From Halomonas ventosae (GTDB taxonomy: Bacteria > Pseudomonadota > Gammaproteobacteria > Pseudomonadales > Halomonadaceae), in contig NZ_SNZJ01000010.1 of assembly GCF_004363555.1 (NCBI RefSeq), positions 62,001 to 126,000 on the forward strand: a DNA stretch of 64,000 nt, read 5' to 3'. This document shows positions 18,813 to 28,043 of this stretch, in pieces. Every line of letters begins with the position of its first letter. Position 1 is the stretch's first letter. A model generated the notes under the pieces. It searched no databases. It saw only the letters and a list, made by a program, of their open reading frames with translations, and had not been told where the DNA came from. The translations under genes and the position numbers were made by a program.

Positions 18813-19547
18813 TCAGGCGACGAAATAGCCGGTGAGCTGATAGCCGATCAGCACGAAGCCGGCGCACATCATGGCGACGTTGGCGGTGTAGGCGTGGCGC
18901 AGGAATCCGGCGGTGCGACGCCAGAAGCCCATGACGATGAGGATGGCACTCAGGGCCAGCAGCTGGCCCACCTCTACCCCGACGTTGAACGCCAGCAGGT
19001 TGGCCAGCAGGCCGTCAGGCGAGATCTCGTACTCGATGATCTTGGTCGACAGGCCGAAGCCGTGGAAGAAGCCGAAGATCAGCGTCGCCGCCTTGGTGTT
19101 GGGCTGAACGCCGAACCAGCGCTGGTAGGCGCCAATGTTGTCCAGCGCCTTGTAGACGACGGAGAGCCCGATGATGGCATCGATGAGATAGCTGTTGATG
19201 CCGATGTTGAAGTACACCCCCAGCAGCATGGTCGTGGAGTGACCGATGGCGAAGAGGCTGACGTAGATGGCGATGTGCTGCATCCGGTAGAGGAAGAAGA
19301 TCACCCCCAGCAGAAACAGGATGTGGTCGTACCCGGTCACCATGTGCTTGGCGCCGAGGTAGACGAACGAGATCAGGTGAACGCCATAGATCTCCTGGAT
19401 GTAGCCCTTGTCACCTTCGGCGACGGCATGGGCAAGGGCATCACCGCTGGCTCCCAGGAGCATCACCAGCAGCGTAAGCAGGGTCAGGGCATGGCGTCGG
19501 GCCTTGTCAGGCACGCCGAACGCCTCCCCCATTCGGGATGGGAACAT
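18813..19547 (-). CDS. HupE/UreJ-family membrane protein (putative Ni/Co permease)
   Basis: A 244-residue membrane protein. An N-terminal signal-like segment precedes AHAVAEGDKG, then about six transmembrane helices carry the family motif GAKHMVTGYDHILFLLG and a second FGFFHGFGLSTKI. HupE/UreJ proteins are linked to nickel or cobalt uptake for hydrogenase and urease; neither enzyme is encoded in this window. The chosen ATG at 19547 has GTGGAGGT upstream, whereas the frame extends further without start signals. It lies in a probable operon with the His-rich gene upstream and the anchored acidic protein downstream. Confidence 0.85.
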   Translation of the reverse strand: MFPSRMGEAFGVPDKARRHALTLLTLLVMLLGASGDALAHAVAEGDKGYIQEIYGVHLISFVYLGAKHMVTGYDHILFLLGVIFFLYRMQHIAIYVSLFAIGHSTTMLLGVYFNIGINSYLIDAIIGLSVVYKALDNIGAYQRWFGVQPNTKAATLIFGFFHGFGLSTKIIEYEISPDGLLANLLAFNVGVEVGQLLALSAILIVMGFWRRTAGFLRHAYTANVAMMCAGFVLIGYQLTGYFVA

Positions 19548-19599
19548 GAAACCTCCACGGGTCTGTCTTGGGTATCGGCCGTCCGGTGGACGGCCCCGG

Positions 19600-19974
19600 T
19601 CATCCAGCGATGACCGACCGTGGAGGGCGCTCCAGGCGATAGACGCGGCGCAGCGGAACGCCGTGCTGGGCACCGATCCGCAGGGCGTCACGGAAGAGCG
19701 ATGCCAGACTCACGCCTGCCGCGAGACGGTCCGCCGTCTCGTGGAAGTGGCTGCCACTCTCGTGATGCAGGTGGCGACCGTCCCCGTGGTCATGCTCATG
19801 GACATGGGAGTGCCCATGGTGTTCCCTTTCCACCGCCTGGTACGCCGCCTCGCTCGCTGCCGTGCTCAGCGGCCCATGGGCACGCGACTCGCCGGCACTG
19901 GTCAGCACCAGGCCCGGGACGATGAGCAGCAGCAGGAGCAGGTAGCCGAGACGATGGCGCAGCCGGTGGAGCAT
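19600..19974 (-). CDS. Exported histidine-rich protein, putative periplasmic metal binder
   Basis: A 124-residue protein with an N-terminal signal segment (RLGYLLLLLLIVPGLVLTSAG, about residues 8-28). A mature region follows in which a 28-residue stretch (about 53-80) contains a dozen histidines alternating with Asp, Glu and Gly. Such tracts bind Ni2+, Co2+ or Zn2+. The C-terminal part has no recognised family. It is the first gene of the minus-strand metal cluster and shares its upstream region, with its G-tract operator, with the divergent InrS-like sensor. The ATG at 19974 is chosen because the signal segment follows directly. Confidence 0.65.
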   Translation of the reverse strand: MLHRLRHRLGYLLLLLLIVPGLVLTSAGESRAHGPLSTAASEAAYQAVEREHHGHSHVHEHDHGDGRHLHHESGSHFHETADRLAAGVSLASLFRDALRIGAQHGVPLRRVYRLERPPRSVIAG

Positions 19975-20063
19975 GAATAGCCAACCAGGATGACAAGGGA
20001 AACCGGGGCGCAGGTGCCGGGCCGCGACGGGCGGCATTGGCACGCTGCCGGCAAGAGCCTAAC

Positions 20064-20085
20064 ATCCTCCCTAGGGGGATAGGAA
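20064..20085. promoter_or_regulatory. Putative CsoR/RcnR/InrS-family operator 1
   Basis: ATCCTCCCTAGGGGGATAGG followed by AA, a G-tract inverted repeat of the type bound by this metal-sensor family. It lies 20 bases before the sensor start and between the two divergent genes. The right half (AGGGGGATAGGAA) recurs almost exactly at 21710 upstream of the MFS exporter gene, apart from a TA insertion. Confidence 0.65.
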
Positions 20086-20105
20086 CAACGACAGGGAGCC
20101 TAAAC

Positions 20106-20381
20106 ATGCCACCACATACCCACGAGAGCCACCCCGACATCATCAAGCGGCTCAACCGCGCCCGGGGCCACCTGCAGAGCGTCACCCAGATGATCGAGGA
20201 AGGGCGCCCCTGCCTGGACATCGCCCAGCAGCTGCACGCCGTGGAGAAGGCCATCCAGCAGGCCAAGCGCACCCTGGTGCAGGATCACATCGACCACTGC
20301 CTGGACGCGGCCATTGGTGCCAGGACGGAGGGCCAGCAGGCCCAGATCGAGGACTTCAAGGCCATCGTCCGCTACCTGTAG
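20106..20381 (+). CDS. CsoR/RcnR-family metal sensor with InrS-type (nickel) ligand set
   Basis: A 91-residue all-helical DUF156 repressor. The four fingerprint positions read His4, Cys36, His61 and Cys65, with the same spacing as the H-C-H-C set of the cyanobacterial Ni(II) sensor InrS (His21, Cys53, His78, Cys82). CsoR itself lacks the first histidine and RcnR has His at the last position. Arg15, Arg18 and Arg20 lie in the DNA-binding face of helix 1. The ATG at 20106 is preceded by GGGAG. InrS controls an MFS nickel exporter; an MFS exporter gene is the convergent neighbour here. Confidence 0.88.
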   Translation: MPPHTHESHPDIIKRLNRARGHLQSVTQMIEEGRPCLDIAQQLHAVEKAIQQAKRTLVQDHIDHCLDAAIGARTEGQQAQIEDFKAIVRYL

Positions 20382-20448
20382 CGGCGTGATTGGCCCCACC
20401 GGCTCCACCCGCCCTTCCACCATCGATGACAAGGCATGCCTTGCGTGC

Positions 20449-21645
20449 TCAGGCGTGCGCTTCTGTCACTAGCGCCGGCCACAGACGCGCGGCCAGCAGG
20501 GTGGCGGCCAGGGCCAGGATGGCCAGGACCGCGAAGGCGGACATCATGCCCAGGGCACTCCCCAGCCAGCCGGCCAGCGGATAGGCCACCAGCCAGCAGG
20601 CGTGGGAGAGCGAGAACTGGGCGGCGAACAGCGCCGGGCGCTCCTCGGCCGCGCAGGACTGCTTGAGCAGCCGGCCGGTGGGGGTCATCACCATCGAGGC
20701 CCCGGCGCCCAGCACGAACCACAGCAGCAGCAACGTCACGAAGCCAGGCGCCGTCAGCCCCGCCAGCAGGCTGGCACTCATCAGCAGGCCGCCCGCCAGC
20801 ATCACCGGCCGCTGGTCCAGGCGCTCCAGTATCTTTGGCAGGGTAAGGGCAACGACCATCGAGCCACCGCCCGCTGCCGCAAAGGCGATCGCCACCTGGG
20901 TCTCCCCCAGGCCCAGCGCATGACGCACGTAGACCACGGTATTGACGATCTGCATGGCGCCGGCCGCGGCCACCGCCATGTTGAGGGCGAGCAGCCCACG
21001 CAGCCGTGGGGTGGCGAGATAGCGACTCATGCCCTGGGTCAGCCTGGCCCAGACGCCGCCGCCAGCCGTCTGCGGATGCGGCGAGGGCAGCGACACGCTG
21101 ACCACCAGCAACGCCGAGAGCAGGAAGGCCGCCGCATTCAACACGAACAACAGGTTGAAGGACATTACCACCAGCAGCAGGGCGGCGAGCAGCGGGCTCA
21201 GCAGGTTCTCCAGGTCATAGGCCAGGCGCGACAGCGAGAGCGCCCGGGTATAGCGGCGCTCGTCCTCGAAGATATCTGGGATCGTGGCCTGGAACACCGG
21301 CGTGAAGCCCGCCGAGCAGGCGTTGAGCAGGAAGATCAGCAGGTAGATCTGCCACACCTCTGTCACGAACGGCAGGCTCACCACCACTGCGGCGCGCAGC
21401 AGGTCGAGGGTGACCAGCAAGGCACGCCGTGGCAGCCGGGTGGCATAGGCGCCGACCACCGGGGCGATGCCCACGTAGGCGATCATCTTGATCGCCAGTG
21501 CCGTGCCCAGTACCTCACCGGCGCGCTCCCCGGCAAGGTCGCTGGCTAGCAGCGCTAGGCCGACCGTGGTCAGCCCGGTGCCGATCAGGGCGATCACTTG
21601 TGCGGAGAACAGGTGGCGATAGCGACGATCCCGAATCAGCTCCAT
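20449..21645 (-). CDS. MFS exporter, NreB/NrsD-like (putative nickel efflux)
   Basis: A 398-residue major facilitator protein with 12 hydrophobic segments, starting FSAQVIALIGTGLTTVGLALLA and including the cytoplasmic basic loop ATRLPRRALL. It resembles MFS_3-type transporters, the group that includes the nickel exporters NreB and NrsD, but lacks their His-rich C-terminal tail. The nickel assignment comes mainly from context: an InrS-type sensor gene is adjacent and a matching operator sits 55-80 bases upstream of the start. GAGGAG precedes the ATG at 21645. Confidence 0.75.
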   Translation of the reverse strand: MELIRDRRYRHLFSAQVIALIGTGLTTVGLALLASDLAGERAGEVLGTALAIKMIAYVGIAPVVGAYATRLPRRALLVTLDLLRAAVVVSLPFVTEVWQIYLLIFLLNACSAGFTPVFQATIPDIFEDERRYTRALSLSRLAYDLENLLSPLLAALLLVVMSFNLLFVLNAAAFLLSALLVVSVSLPSPHPQTAGGGVWARLTQGMSRYLATPRLRGLLALNMAVAAAGAMQIVNTVVYVRHALGLGETQVAIAFAAAGGGSMVVALTLPKILERLDQRPVMLAGGLLMSASLLAGLTAPGFVTLLLLWFVLGAGASMVMTPTGRLLKQSCAAEERPALFAAQFSLSHACWLVAYPLAGWLGSALGMMSAFAVLAILALAATLLAARLWPALVTEAHA

Positions 21646-21700
21646 ACCGCTCCTCTTGTTGACGCGGGGTGACCCGAGGCCACCAGGCATGTCAATTCAT

Positions 21701-21724
21701 ATCCCCCCCAGGGGGATATAGGAA
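21701..21724. promoter_or_regulatory. Putative metal-sensor operator 2
   Basis: A C-tract followed by AGGGGGATATAGGAA (21710-21724), closely matching operator 1 at 20064. It lies upstream of the MFS exporter (minus strand) and, on the other side, 32 bases upstream of a small plus-strand reading frame. Confidence 0.62.
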
Positions 21725-21755
21725 GCCTAGCGACTGCCGACCAGGAGGACAATTG

Positions 21756-21884
21756 ATGCTGGGCAACTCAAGACGAGATCGCGCATCATGCAGGGGCGCA
21801 ACAACGCCATACCGGGCACAACCCGGCGACCGCGATGAGCTCCGTTACCAGATAACGCCCGGCGCGCGGCTCATTCGTGGCTGA
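21756..21884 (+). CDS. Possible 42-residue small protein downstream of metal-sensor operator
   Basis: The frame starts MLGNSRRDRASCRG and ends TPGARLIRG. Its main support is an excellent ribosome site (AGGAGGAC, 21743-21750, six bases before ATG) and its position just downstream of operator 2. The product is basic, with one cysteine and no recognised family. It could be a small metal-induced protein, a leader peptide or chance. Confidence 0.35.
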   Translation: MLGNSRRDRASCRGATTPYRAQPGDRDELRYQITPGARLIRG

Positions 21885-21942
21885 CAGCAGAAAGAAAACA
21901 CACCTTTTTCTTTCAATAGAAAGGTTTACGCAATTCCTTTAC

Positions 21943-21980
21943 AAAAAACCGCCCCTCCAGGGCATCCTGGAGGGGCGGTC
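21943..21980 (-). terminator. Strong Rho-independent terminator (minus strand), now orphaned
   Basis: Read on the minus strand, GACCGCCCCTCCAGG (21980-21966) pairs with 21962-21948, and the stem is followed by a run of six T. This is a textbook terminator, but the nearest upstream minus-strand gene is the porin, 520 bases away, with intron debris between. It was probably separated from its gene by insertion. Confidence 0.8.
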
Positions 21981-22020
21981 AACGTGTGTAAAGAAAACGA
22001 CCGGATAGCATACAGAAGCT

Positions 22021-22041
22021 TTCGGCCAGAAGCGGACGATT
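22021..22041 (+). repeat. Short interspersed repeat, copy 3
   Basis: TTCGGCCAGAAGCGGAC followed by GATT at the left edge of the group II intron remnant. It has the same orientation as the copies at 15600 and 16238. Confidence 0.6.
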
Positions 22042-22490
22042 GATCAAAGCTAATATAACGCTTGAGCTATCGGGCGTCGTAAGGACGTGTCGACTTAAAG
22101 AGCAATTAGGAAAATCACTCCTCCCCGAGCAGCTCACCTTCTTCATTCAGTACATGCAGGAAAACAGCAAGGCTGCCAAGCCCCCTCTGTTGTCAGGATT
22201 GATGTCGTGTGTCCGTGAAATCCTGAAGCGTGGGAAGGGGAGTCAAATTCCACGGTTAATCGAAGGGTTGTGGCCAGTTCTACGTGGACGAGCCAGCTAC
22301 TTCATTCCGGTCGATGCTGCCTTCTGGAAGCGTTGGATCAATGGCTGCCGACTGCATTGCGTGACAAGGCGACAGTAGAAGTGTCCCAGAACCCGGCGTC
22401 GGAAATGACAGGTGATGATTTCAGATGTCAATCTTGCCCGGTGGTGTGGGAGGACGGGGGAGGCAACCCCCCCTCCTACTCACTCGGTGC
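22040..22490 (+). mobile_element. Decayed 3' part of a group II intron (maturase remnant and terminal hairpin)
   Basis: The frame 22040-22378 contains VREILKRGKGSQIPRLIEG followed by LWPVLRGRASYF. This matches the maturase X region of group II intron reverse transcriptases, where REI-RRGRG, then LNPVLRGW-SYF is typical. The RT palm with YADD is absent, so only the C-terminus survives, and the reading ends prematurely. About 60 bases later GTGTGGGAGGACGGGGG (from 22443) pairs with CCCCCCCTCCTAC, resembling the terminal hairpin seen at the 3' end of such introns. The element is clearly non-functional. Confidence 0.65.
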
Positions 22491-22503
22491 GTGATCGAGC
22501 AGT

Positions 22504-23034
22504 TTAGAACTTGAACAATGCACCGACGGAAAACAGATCGATGTCATTATCAATATCATACCACTCCCACTCACCGACAATACCGAGCTGGTCAGTGAAC
22601 ATATATTGACCGCCGAGACCATACATGAGGTCGGTGCCATCGTCGTCAATGCCGGAAGCAGCACCACCCCCTTTAACATCCCACATAATCATGCCGAACT
22701 TGCCGAACACGCCGAACTGCTCGTTGAGCGGCAGAATGCCTTTCGCAGCGAGCGTCCAGCCGTCCGCTTCGGCGCTGATTGCCGAACCGTCTACGGATCC
22801 ACTGGTCTCACCAAAATCTACCCAGGCGGCCTCGAAGGCGATATTCGAGTTCATCTCCCAACCGCCGAAGATCTTCCAGCTGGTATCCTCATCGTCGCAA
22901 TTGGTGACACCATCACACGCATCGATGGTCGCCTGCCCGATGCCCGCTCCACCATAGAAGCCACTCTCTGCGAGGGCATCACCCGTCAGACCCAGCGTCA
23001 ACAAAATGGCACCAATTATTTTCGTTTTGTTCAT
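22504..23034 (-). CDS. OmpA-like beta-barrel outer membrane protein (porin family)
   Basis: A 176-residue protein with a signal peptide (about 1-22, cleavage after GDALA), then an eight-strand barrel pattern beginning SGFYGGAGIGQ and ending in the outer-membrane signature LFSVGALFKF with a terminal Phe. One loop has a Cys pair (ACDGVTNCDDED). Acidic loops fit a halophile. There is no peptidoglycan-binding domain, so it corresponds only to the OmpA membrane domain. TTAGGAG precedes the ATG. Single-gene unit. Confidence 0.85.
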   Translation of the reverse strand: MNKTKIIGAILLTLGLTGDALAESGFYGGAGIGQATIDACDGVTNCDDEDTSWKIFGGWEMNSNIAFEAAWVDFGETSGSVDGSAISAEADGWTLAAKGILPLNEQFGVFGKFGMIMWDVKGGGAASGIDDDGTDLMYGLGGQYMFTDQLGIVGEWEWYDIDNDIDLFSVGALFKF

Positions 23035-23147
23035 GACCTGCTCCTAAGTAGCAACCCCGCAAGAATCATCCGGACAAACCTTTTATACCTGCTGTGTAAC
23101 AGTATAGTGTAGTTCGACTGACCTTCCCCTCTACCTGTCGGACACGA

Positions 23148-23176
23148 CATCGCCCATCCGCGGGTGATGGGCGATG
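23148..23176 (-). terminator. Hairpin terminator of the mmsA operon
   Basis: An 11-bp perfect stem (CATCGCCCATC at 23148-23158 with 23166-23176) and a 7-nt loop lie 27 bases past the mmsA stop on the minus strand, before the porin gene promoter. No strong U-tract. Confidence 0.6.
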
Positions 23177-23202
23177 CGCGTGCCTGGGTTGGCGGGTCGG
23201 CG

Positions 23203-24693
<1,491 letters not shown>

Positions 24694-24709
24694 GTCGCGT
24701 CCTTGTGGG

Positions 24710-25993
24710 TCAGACTTCACGGCCGAGCAGGGCCTCGTTGAAGGGGTAGCGGGAGAGCTTCTCGACCCCGGTCTCGGTGATCAGCACCTCCTCCTCTAGC
24801 TTGACGCCATCGGCGGCGCCCACCTCGCCGATGTAGCTCTCCACCGAGACCACCATGCCGGGCTCGAGGACGCCGTCCTTGGAGAAGCGGTCGAAGTCCA
24901 TGTGGTGCGCCACCAGCGGTGTCTCGCCGTGCATGCCCACCCCGTGGATGATCGAGGGGTAGCGGCGATCCAGGAAGCGCTCGGGGATCTTCCAGGCCGT
25001 CTCGGCGATCTCGCGGTAGCTCATGCCGGGCTTGAGGATGCCCATGTTGTGGTGCACCTGGTCATAGGCCATGCGGTAGAGCTCGCGCTGGTAGGCGCTG
25101 GGCCGGCCCGGCCCGACGTGGAAGGTGCGCGAGAAGTCGGAGTAGTAGCCGTGGCAACCGATGGTGTCGGTGTCCAGGGCCACCAGCTCGCCGGGGCGGA
25201 TCTTGCGGTCGCTGGCCTCGTGGAACCAGGGGTTGGTGCGCGGCCCGGAGTTGAGCAGGCGGGTCTCGATGAACTCGCCACCGCCGCGGATCACCTCGCC
25301 GTACATGATGGCGAACAGCTCGTTCTCGGTGACGCCGGGCTTGATCGCAGCCTCCACCTCGGCCACCGAGGCCTCGCTTGCCGCCATGGACTGGGCCAGG
25401 CAGGCGATCTCCTCGGGGGTCTTGATGCGCCGGCAGTGCAGGGTGTCCTGCATGCAGTCGAAGACATCCAGCCCCTGGGCCTCCAGCGAGCGGGCCAGGT
25501 TGAGCGCGCAACGGTCCAGGCCCACCTTCTTGTTGCCGCGGCCGTGTTCCTGGACCAGCTCGGCGATCTCCAGGCCGAAGGGGTCCGAGGAGAGGTTATC
25601 GCGCTGGTTCACCGCTGACCACACCACCTTGGAGGTGCGCGACTCGTCGATGGTCTCCAGCCAGGTGGAGATATGCGCGCTGCCGGGATACTCGAAGAGG
25701 ATGATCGGGCCTTCCAGCGGCACGTAGATGTAGCGCGTGGAGTTGCGCAGGAAGTAGCCGAACATGTTGCGCGAGCCGGTGGCGTAGCGCTGGTTGTTGG
25801 GGTCGAACAGCACCAGGGCGGCGTAGCCCTGCTCGGCCATCATGGCGCGCAGGCGCGCCAGGCGCCCGGCGCGTAGCTGCACGGGGTCGAAGGCGGTCGG
25901 GATGCTGTCGCCGTTGGCCATCGGCGCGGACGGCACCACCGGAATGTGGTCCGGTTCGCTGTCGGTCAGTTTCTCTGACTCTACGATGCTCAT
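24710..25993 (-). CDS. M24-family enzyme resembling DMSP lyase DddP
   Basis: A 427-residue pita-bread-fold protein. The dinuclear metal ligands are visible: the two Asp of VALDTDTIG, the Asp of YYSDFSRTF, the His of IIHGVGMHGE, the Glu of VVSVESYIGE and the Glu of VKLEEEVLI. Layout and several blocks (GGEFIETRLLNSGPRTNPWF) match DddP of marine bacteria. From memory of DddP, the active-site Tyr five residues before the His is present (YPSIIH), but the catalytic Asp six residues after it is Gly here. So it may cleave a different substrate. It follows the oxygenase gene by 85 bases and precedes mmsA by 16. Confidence 0.8.
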   Translation of the reverse strand: MSIVESEKLTDSEPDHIPVVPSAPMANGDSIPTAFDPVQLRAGRLARLRAMMAEQGYAALVLFDPNNQRYATGSRNMFGYFLRNSTRYIYVPLEGPIILFEYPGSAHISTWLETIDESRTSKVVWSAVNQRDNLSSDPFGLEIAELVQEHGRGNKKVGLDRCALNLARSLEAQGLDVFDCMQDTLHCRRIKTPEEIACLAQSMAASEASVAEVEAAIKPGVTENELFAIMYGEVIRGGGEFIETRLLNSGPRTNPWFHEASDRKIRPGELVALDTDTIGCHGYYSDFSRTFHVGPGRPSAYQRELYRMAYDQVHHNMGILKPGMSYREIAETAWKIPERFLDRRYPSIIHGVGMHGETPLVAHHMDFDRFSKDGVLEPGMVVSVESYIGEVGAADGVKLEEEVLITETGVEKLSRYPFNEALLGREV

Positions 25994-26078
25994 GGGGTCT
26001 CTCGCTGTGTCGTCAGGGGGATGGCCGCCTGCACGCGCGGCCATCGGCAAGGGAGGTAGCAGGAAGCGACGTCGGGGC

Positions 26079-26960
26079 TCAGTCGGCCAGGCTGTCCGAG
26101 CGGTCCATGCCCTCCTCGAGGAGCCGCTCGTGGACCGGCGCCATGCGGCCGAAGATGCGCTGGGCGCGCTCGGGGCGGCCGATGAAGCCCGGCTCCTTGG
26201 CGTAGGCGAAGATCACGGTATGGCGCTCCTTGTCGCCCTCCACCGGGGTGACCCGGTGCAGCGAATAGCGGCCGAAGAAGACCTGCAGGTCGCCGGGCTG
26301 GAGGTCGAGCGACTTGAGGCGCGTGCGGTCGCCGTCGATCACCTTCTCCACCTCAGCGAAGTTCTCGCCCTCCGGGCTGCGGATGCCCGGGGCATACTCG
26401 AAGCGGCCGCCGCCGTGGGACTGGCGGGTCATCATGGTGACGATGAACTCGTTGGTGTCGTAGTGCCACGGATGCTGGCAGCCCTCGCGCAGCACGTTGA
26501 CCACCAGGTCGGCCAGCGGGTCGGCGTACTGGTGGATCTCCTCCATGCCTACCACGGCGCCGATGAAGCGCTGGAAGTCGGGATGCTCGTAGACCTGGCG
26601 GATGATGGTGTCGCCATCGATGCGATCGCCGGCCACGAAGCCGTTGGTGCGGTCATCGAAGCGGTTCACCGGATGGCTGGCCGGTTTCTCGGCATCGCCG
26701 GCGCTGTTGTAGGGGTTGGTCTCGGTCTGGTTGTAGTGCGCCTCCGGCGAGAGGCGTTCGGTCTCGCGCTCGAGCCGCGCCAGGGCGTCCTCCGGGACGA
26801 AGTTCTTGAGCACCACGCAGCCGTCCTCGTCGAGCTGGCGACGGCACTGCTCGATCAGGGCGCGGCCGGCCTCGCCGTCCAGGTCATTGACGGGATAGCG
26901 GGCCAGGTCGATCAGGCCATCGAGGGTGTTGGTCGTCTGGACGTCAGCGGTTGCCTGCAT
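26079..26960 (-). CDS. Fe(II)/2-oxoglutarate oxygenase of the ArpA / HalD-BesD family
   Basis: A 293-residue cupin-type oxygenase. The facial triad is visible as His166-x-Asp168 in HPWHYDTNEF and His235 in YSLHRVTPVEG, with Arg246 the likely 2-oxoglutarate ligand. Relatives include carrier-free amino-acid halogenases such as BesD, which have Gly in place of the Asp. The Asp here points to hydroxylation rather than halogenation. It is the first gene of the operon leading to the M24 enzyme and mmsA; the start at 26960 follows an AGGAG-containing stretch. The substrate is probably a small amino acid or betaine, by inference. Confidence 0.82.
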   Translation of the reverse strand: MQATADVQTTNTLDGLIDLARYPVNDLDGEAGRALIEQCRRQLDEDGCVVLKNFVPEDALARLERETERLSPEAHYNQTETNPYNSAGDAEKPASHPVNRFDDRTNGFVAGDRIDGDTIIRQVYEHPDFQRFIGAVVGMEEIHQYADPLADLVVNVLREGCQHPWHYDTNEFIVTMMTRQSHGGGRFEYAPGIRSPEGENFAEVEKVIDGDRTRLKSLDLQPGDLQVFFGRYSLHRVTPVEGDKERHTVIFAYAKEPGFIGRPERAQRIFGRMAPVHERLLEEGMDRSDSLAD

Positions 26961-27013
26961 GGCTCTCCTGCTCCTGAGTGTTGCGGGATGTCGCTGGACA
27001 GCATAGTGACGCC

Positions 27014-27036
27014 TCATTCATAATGAAAATGAATGA
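27014..27036. promoter_or_regulatory. Perfect inverted repeat, probable LysR operator
   Basis: TCATTCAT (27014-27021) and ATGAATGA (27029-27036) are exact inverse complements separated by 7 bases. They lie between the divergent LysR gene (start 27071) and the oxygenase operon (start 26960). The T-N11-A layout typical of LysR sites fits inside. Confidence 0.72.
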
Positions 27037-27070
27037 TTGAGATACAACCAATTTCAAGAGCTCATTGTTC

Positions 27071-27955
27071 ATGGATACCGTGCTGCTTCGCACCTTCGTC
27101 ACCGTGGCCGAGTGCCAGGGCTTCAGCGCCGCCGGCAAGGTGCTGCATCGCACCCAGTCGGCGGTGAGCCTGCAGATCAAGCGTCTCGAGGACCAGATGG
27201 GCCAGGCGCTGCTGGAACGCACCAGCCGCAGCGTCTTGCTGACCGCCCCGGGGGAGCGACTGCTGCCCTATGCCCGTCACATGCTCAAGCTCGAGGACGA
27301 GGCCCGGGAGGCCCTGGGCGACACGCGGCGCGGCGAGCTGATCCGCTTCGCCACCTCCGAGGAGCAGGCCGCCGCCTATCTGCCCGCCCTGCTGCCCCGC
27401 TACGCCGAGCGCTTCCCCGACACGCGCCTGGAGATCCACTGCGACATGAGCGCCAGCCTGGTGAAGCGCTTCCAGGAGGGCCTGCTGGACGTGGTGCTGT
27501 CGATCCGCCACCTGCCGACCCAGTCGGGCCAGCTGCTCGGCTGGGAGCCGATGGTGTGGGTGGTGGCCGAGGGCGTCTCGCCGGCCGACTGGGCGACCCT
27601 GCCCCTGGCACTCAACCCGGAGGGATGCATCTTCCGCGCCCATGCCCTCTCGGCCCTGGGCCGCGAGGAGCGGCGCTGGGAGGTGCACTACTCCAGCCAG
27701 TCGCCCACCGGCATCAACCTGCCGGTCCAGGCGGGCCTGGCGATGACGGTGAAGACCCCGCGCAGCGTGCCCGAGGGGTGTCGCATCGTCGGCGAGGCGG
27801 AAGGCCTGCCGCCCCTGGGGCAGGTGGAAATCGAGCTGCACCGCCGGCCGGGGCATACCAGCGAGGCCCTGGAAGCCTTCTGCGAGGAACTGGAGCACCT
27901 GGTGATCGACCACGACGACGTGGCCGCCCCGGCGCCGAGCGAGGCCGTCACCTGA
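27071..27955 (+). CDS. LysR-family transcriptional regulator
   Basis: A 294-residue regulator with an N-terminal winged helix (LLRTFVTVAECQGFSAAGKVLHRTQSAVSLQIKRLED, residues about 5-40) and a LysR substrate-binding domain from about 90. It is divergent from the oxygenase - M24 - mmsA operon, with a perfect palindrome between, so it most likely senses the substrate of that pathway. A TTG two codons earlier (27065) is an alternative start; the ATG is preferred. Confidence 0.94.
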   Translation: MDTVLLRTFVTVAECQGFSAAGKVLHRTQSAVSLQIKRLEDQMGQALLERTSRSVLLTAPGERLLPYARHMLKLEDEAREALGDTRRGELIRFATSEEQAAAYLPALLPRYAERFPDTRLEIHCDMSASLVKRFQEGLLDVVLSIRHLPTQSGQLLGWEPMVWVVAEGVSPADWATLPLALNPEGCIFRAHALSALGREERRWEVHYSSQSPTGINLPVQAGLAMTVKTPRSVPEGCRIVGEAEGLPPLGQVEIELHRRPGHTSEALEAFCEELEHLVIDHDDVAAPAPSEAVT

Positions 27956-27974
27956 GTCATGGGCCATAGACGCC

Positions 27975-28007
27975 GCGGGCCCGCGTCGTCCAGCGACACG
28001 GGCCCGC
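27975..28007. terminator. Hairpin between convergent lysR and YbhB-type genes
   Basis: GCGGGCCCG (27975-27983) pairs with CGGGCCCGC (27999-28007) around a 15-nt loop, midway between the two stop codons. Confidence 0.5.
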
Positions 28008-28043
28008 CTTGCTCTGGCGAAGCGCCATCAGGCGCCGCGCCCA

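Noticed and set aside
24710-25993. Straight annotation of the M24 gene as DMSP lyase DddP
   Set aside because: Overall similarity is strong but a residue I recall as catalytic is not conserved, so only a DddP-like call is made.
26079-26960. Annotation as an amino-acid halogenase
   Set aside because: Halogenases of this family need Gly/Ala in place of the metal-binding Asp; HxD is present, so an oxygenase is more likely.
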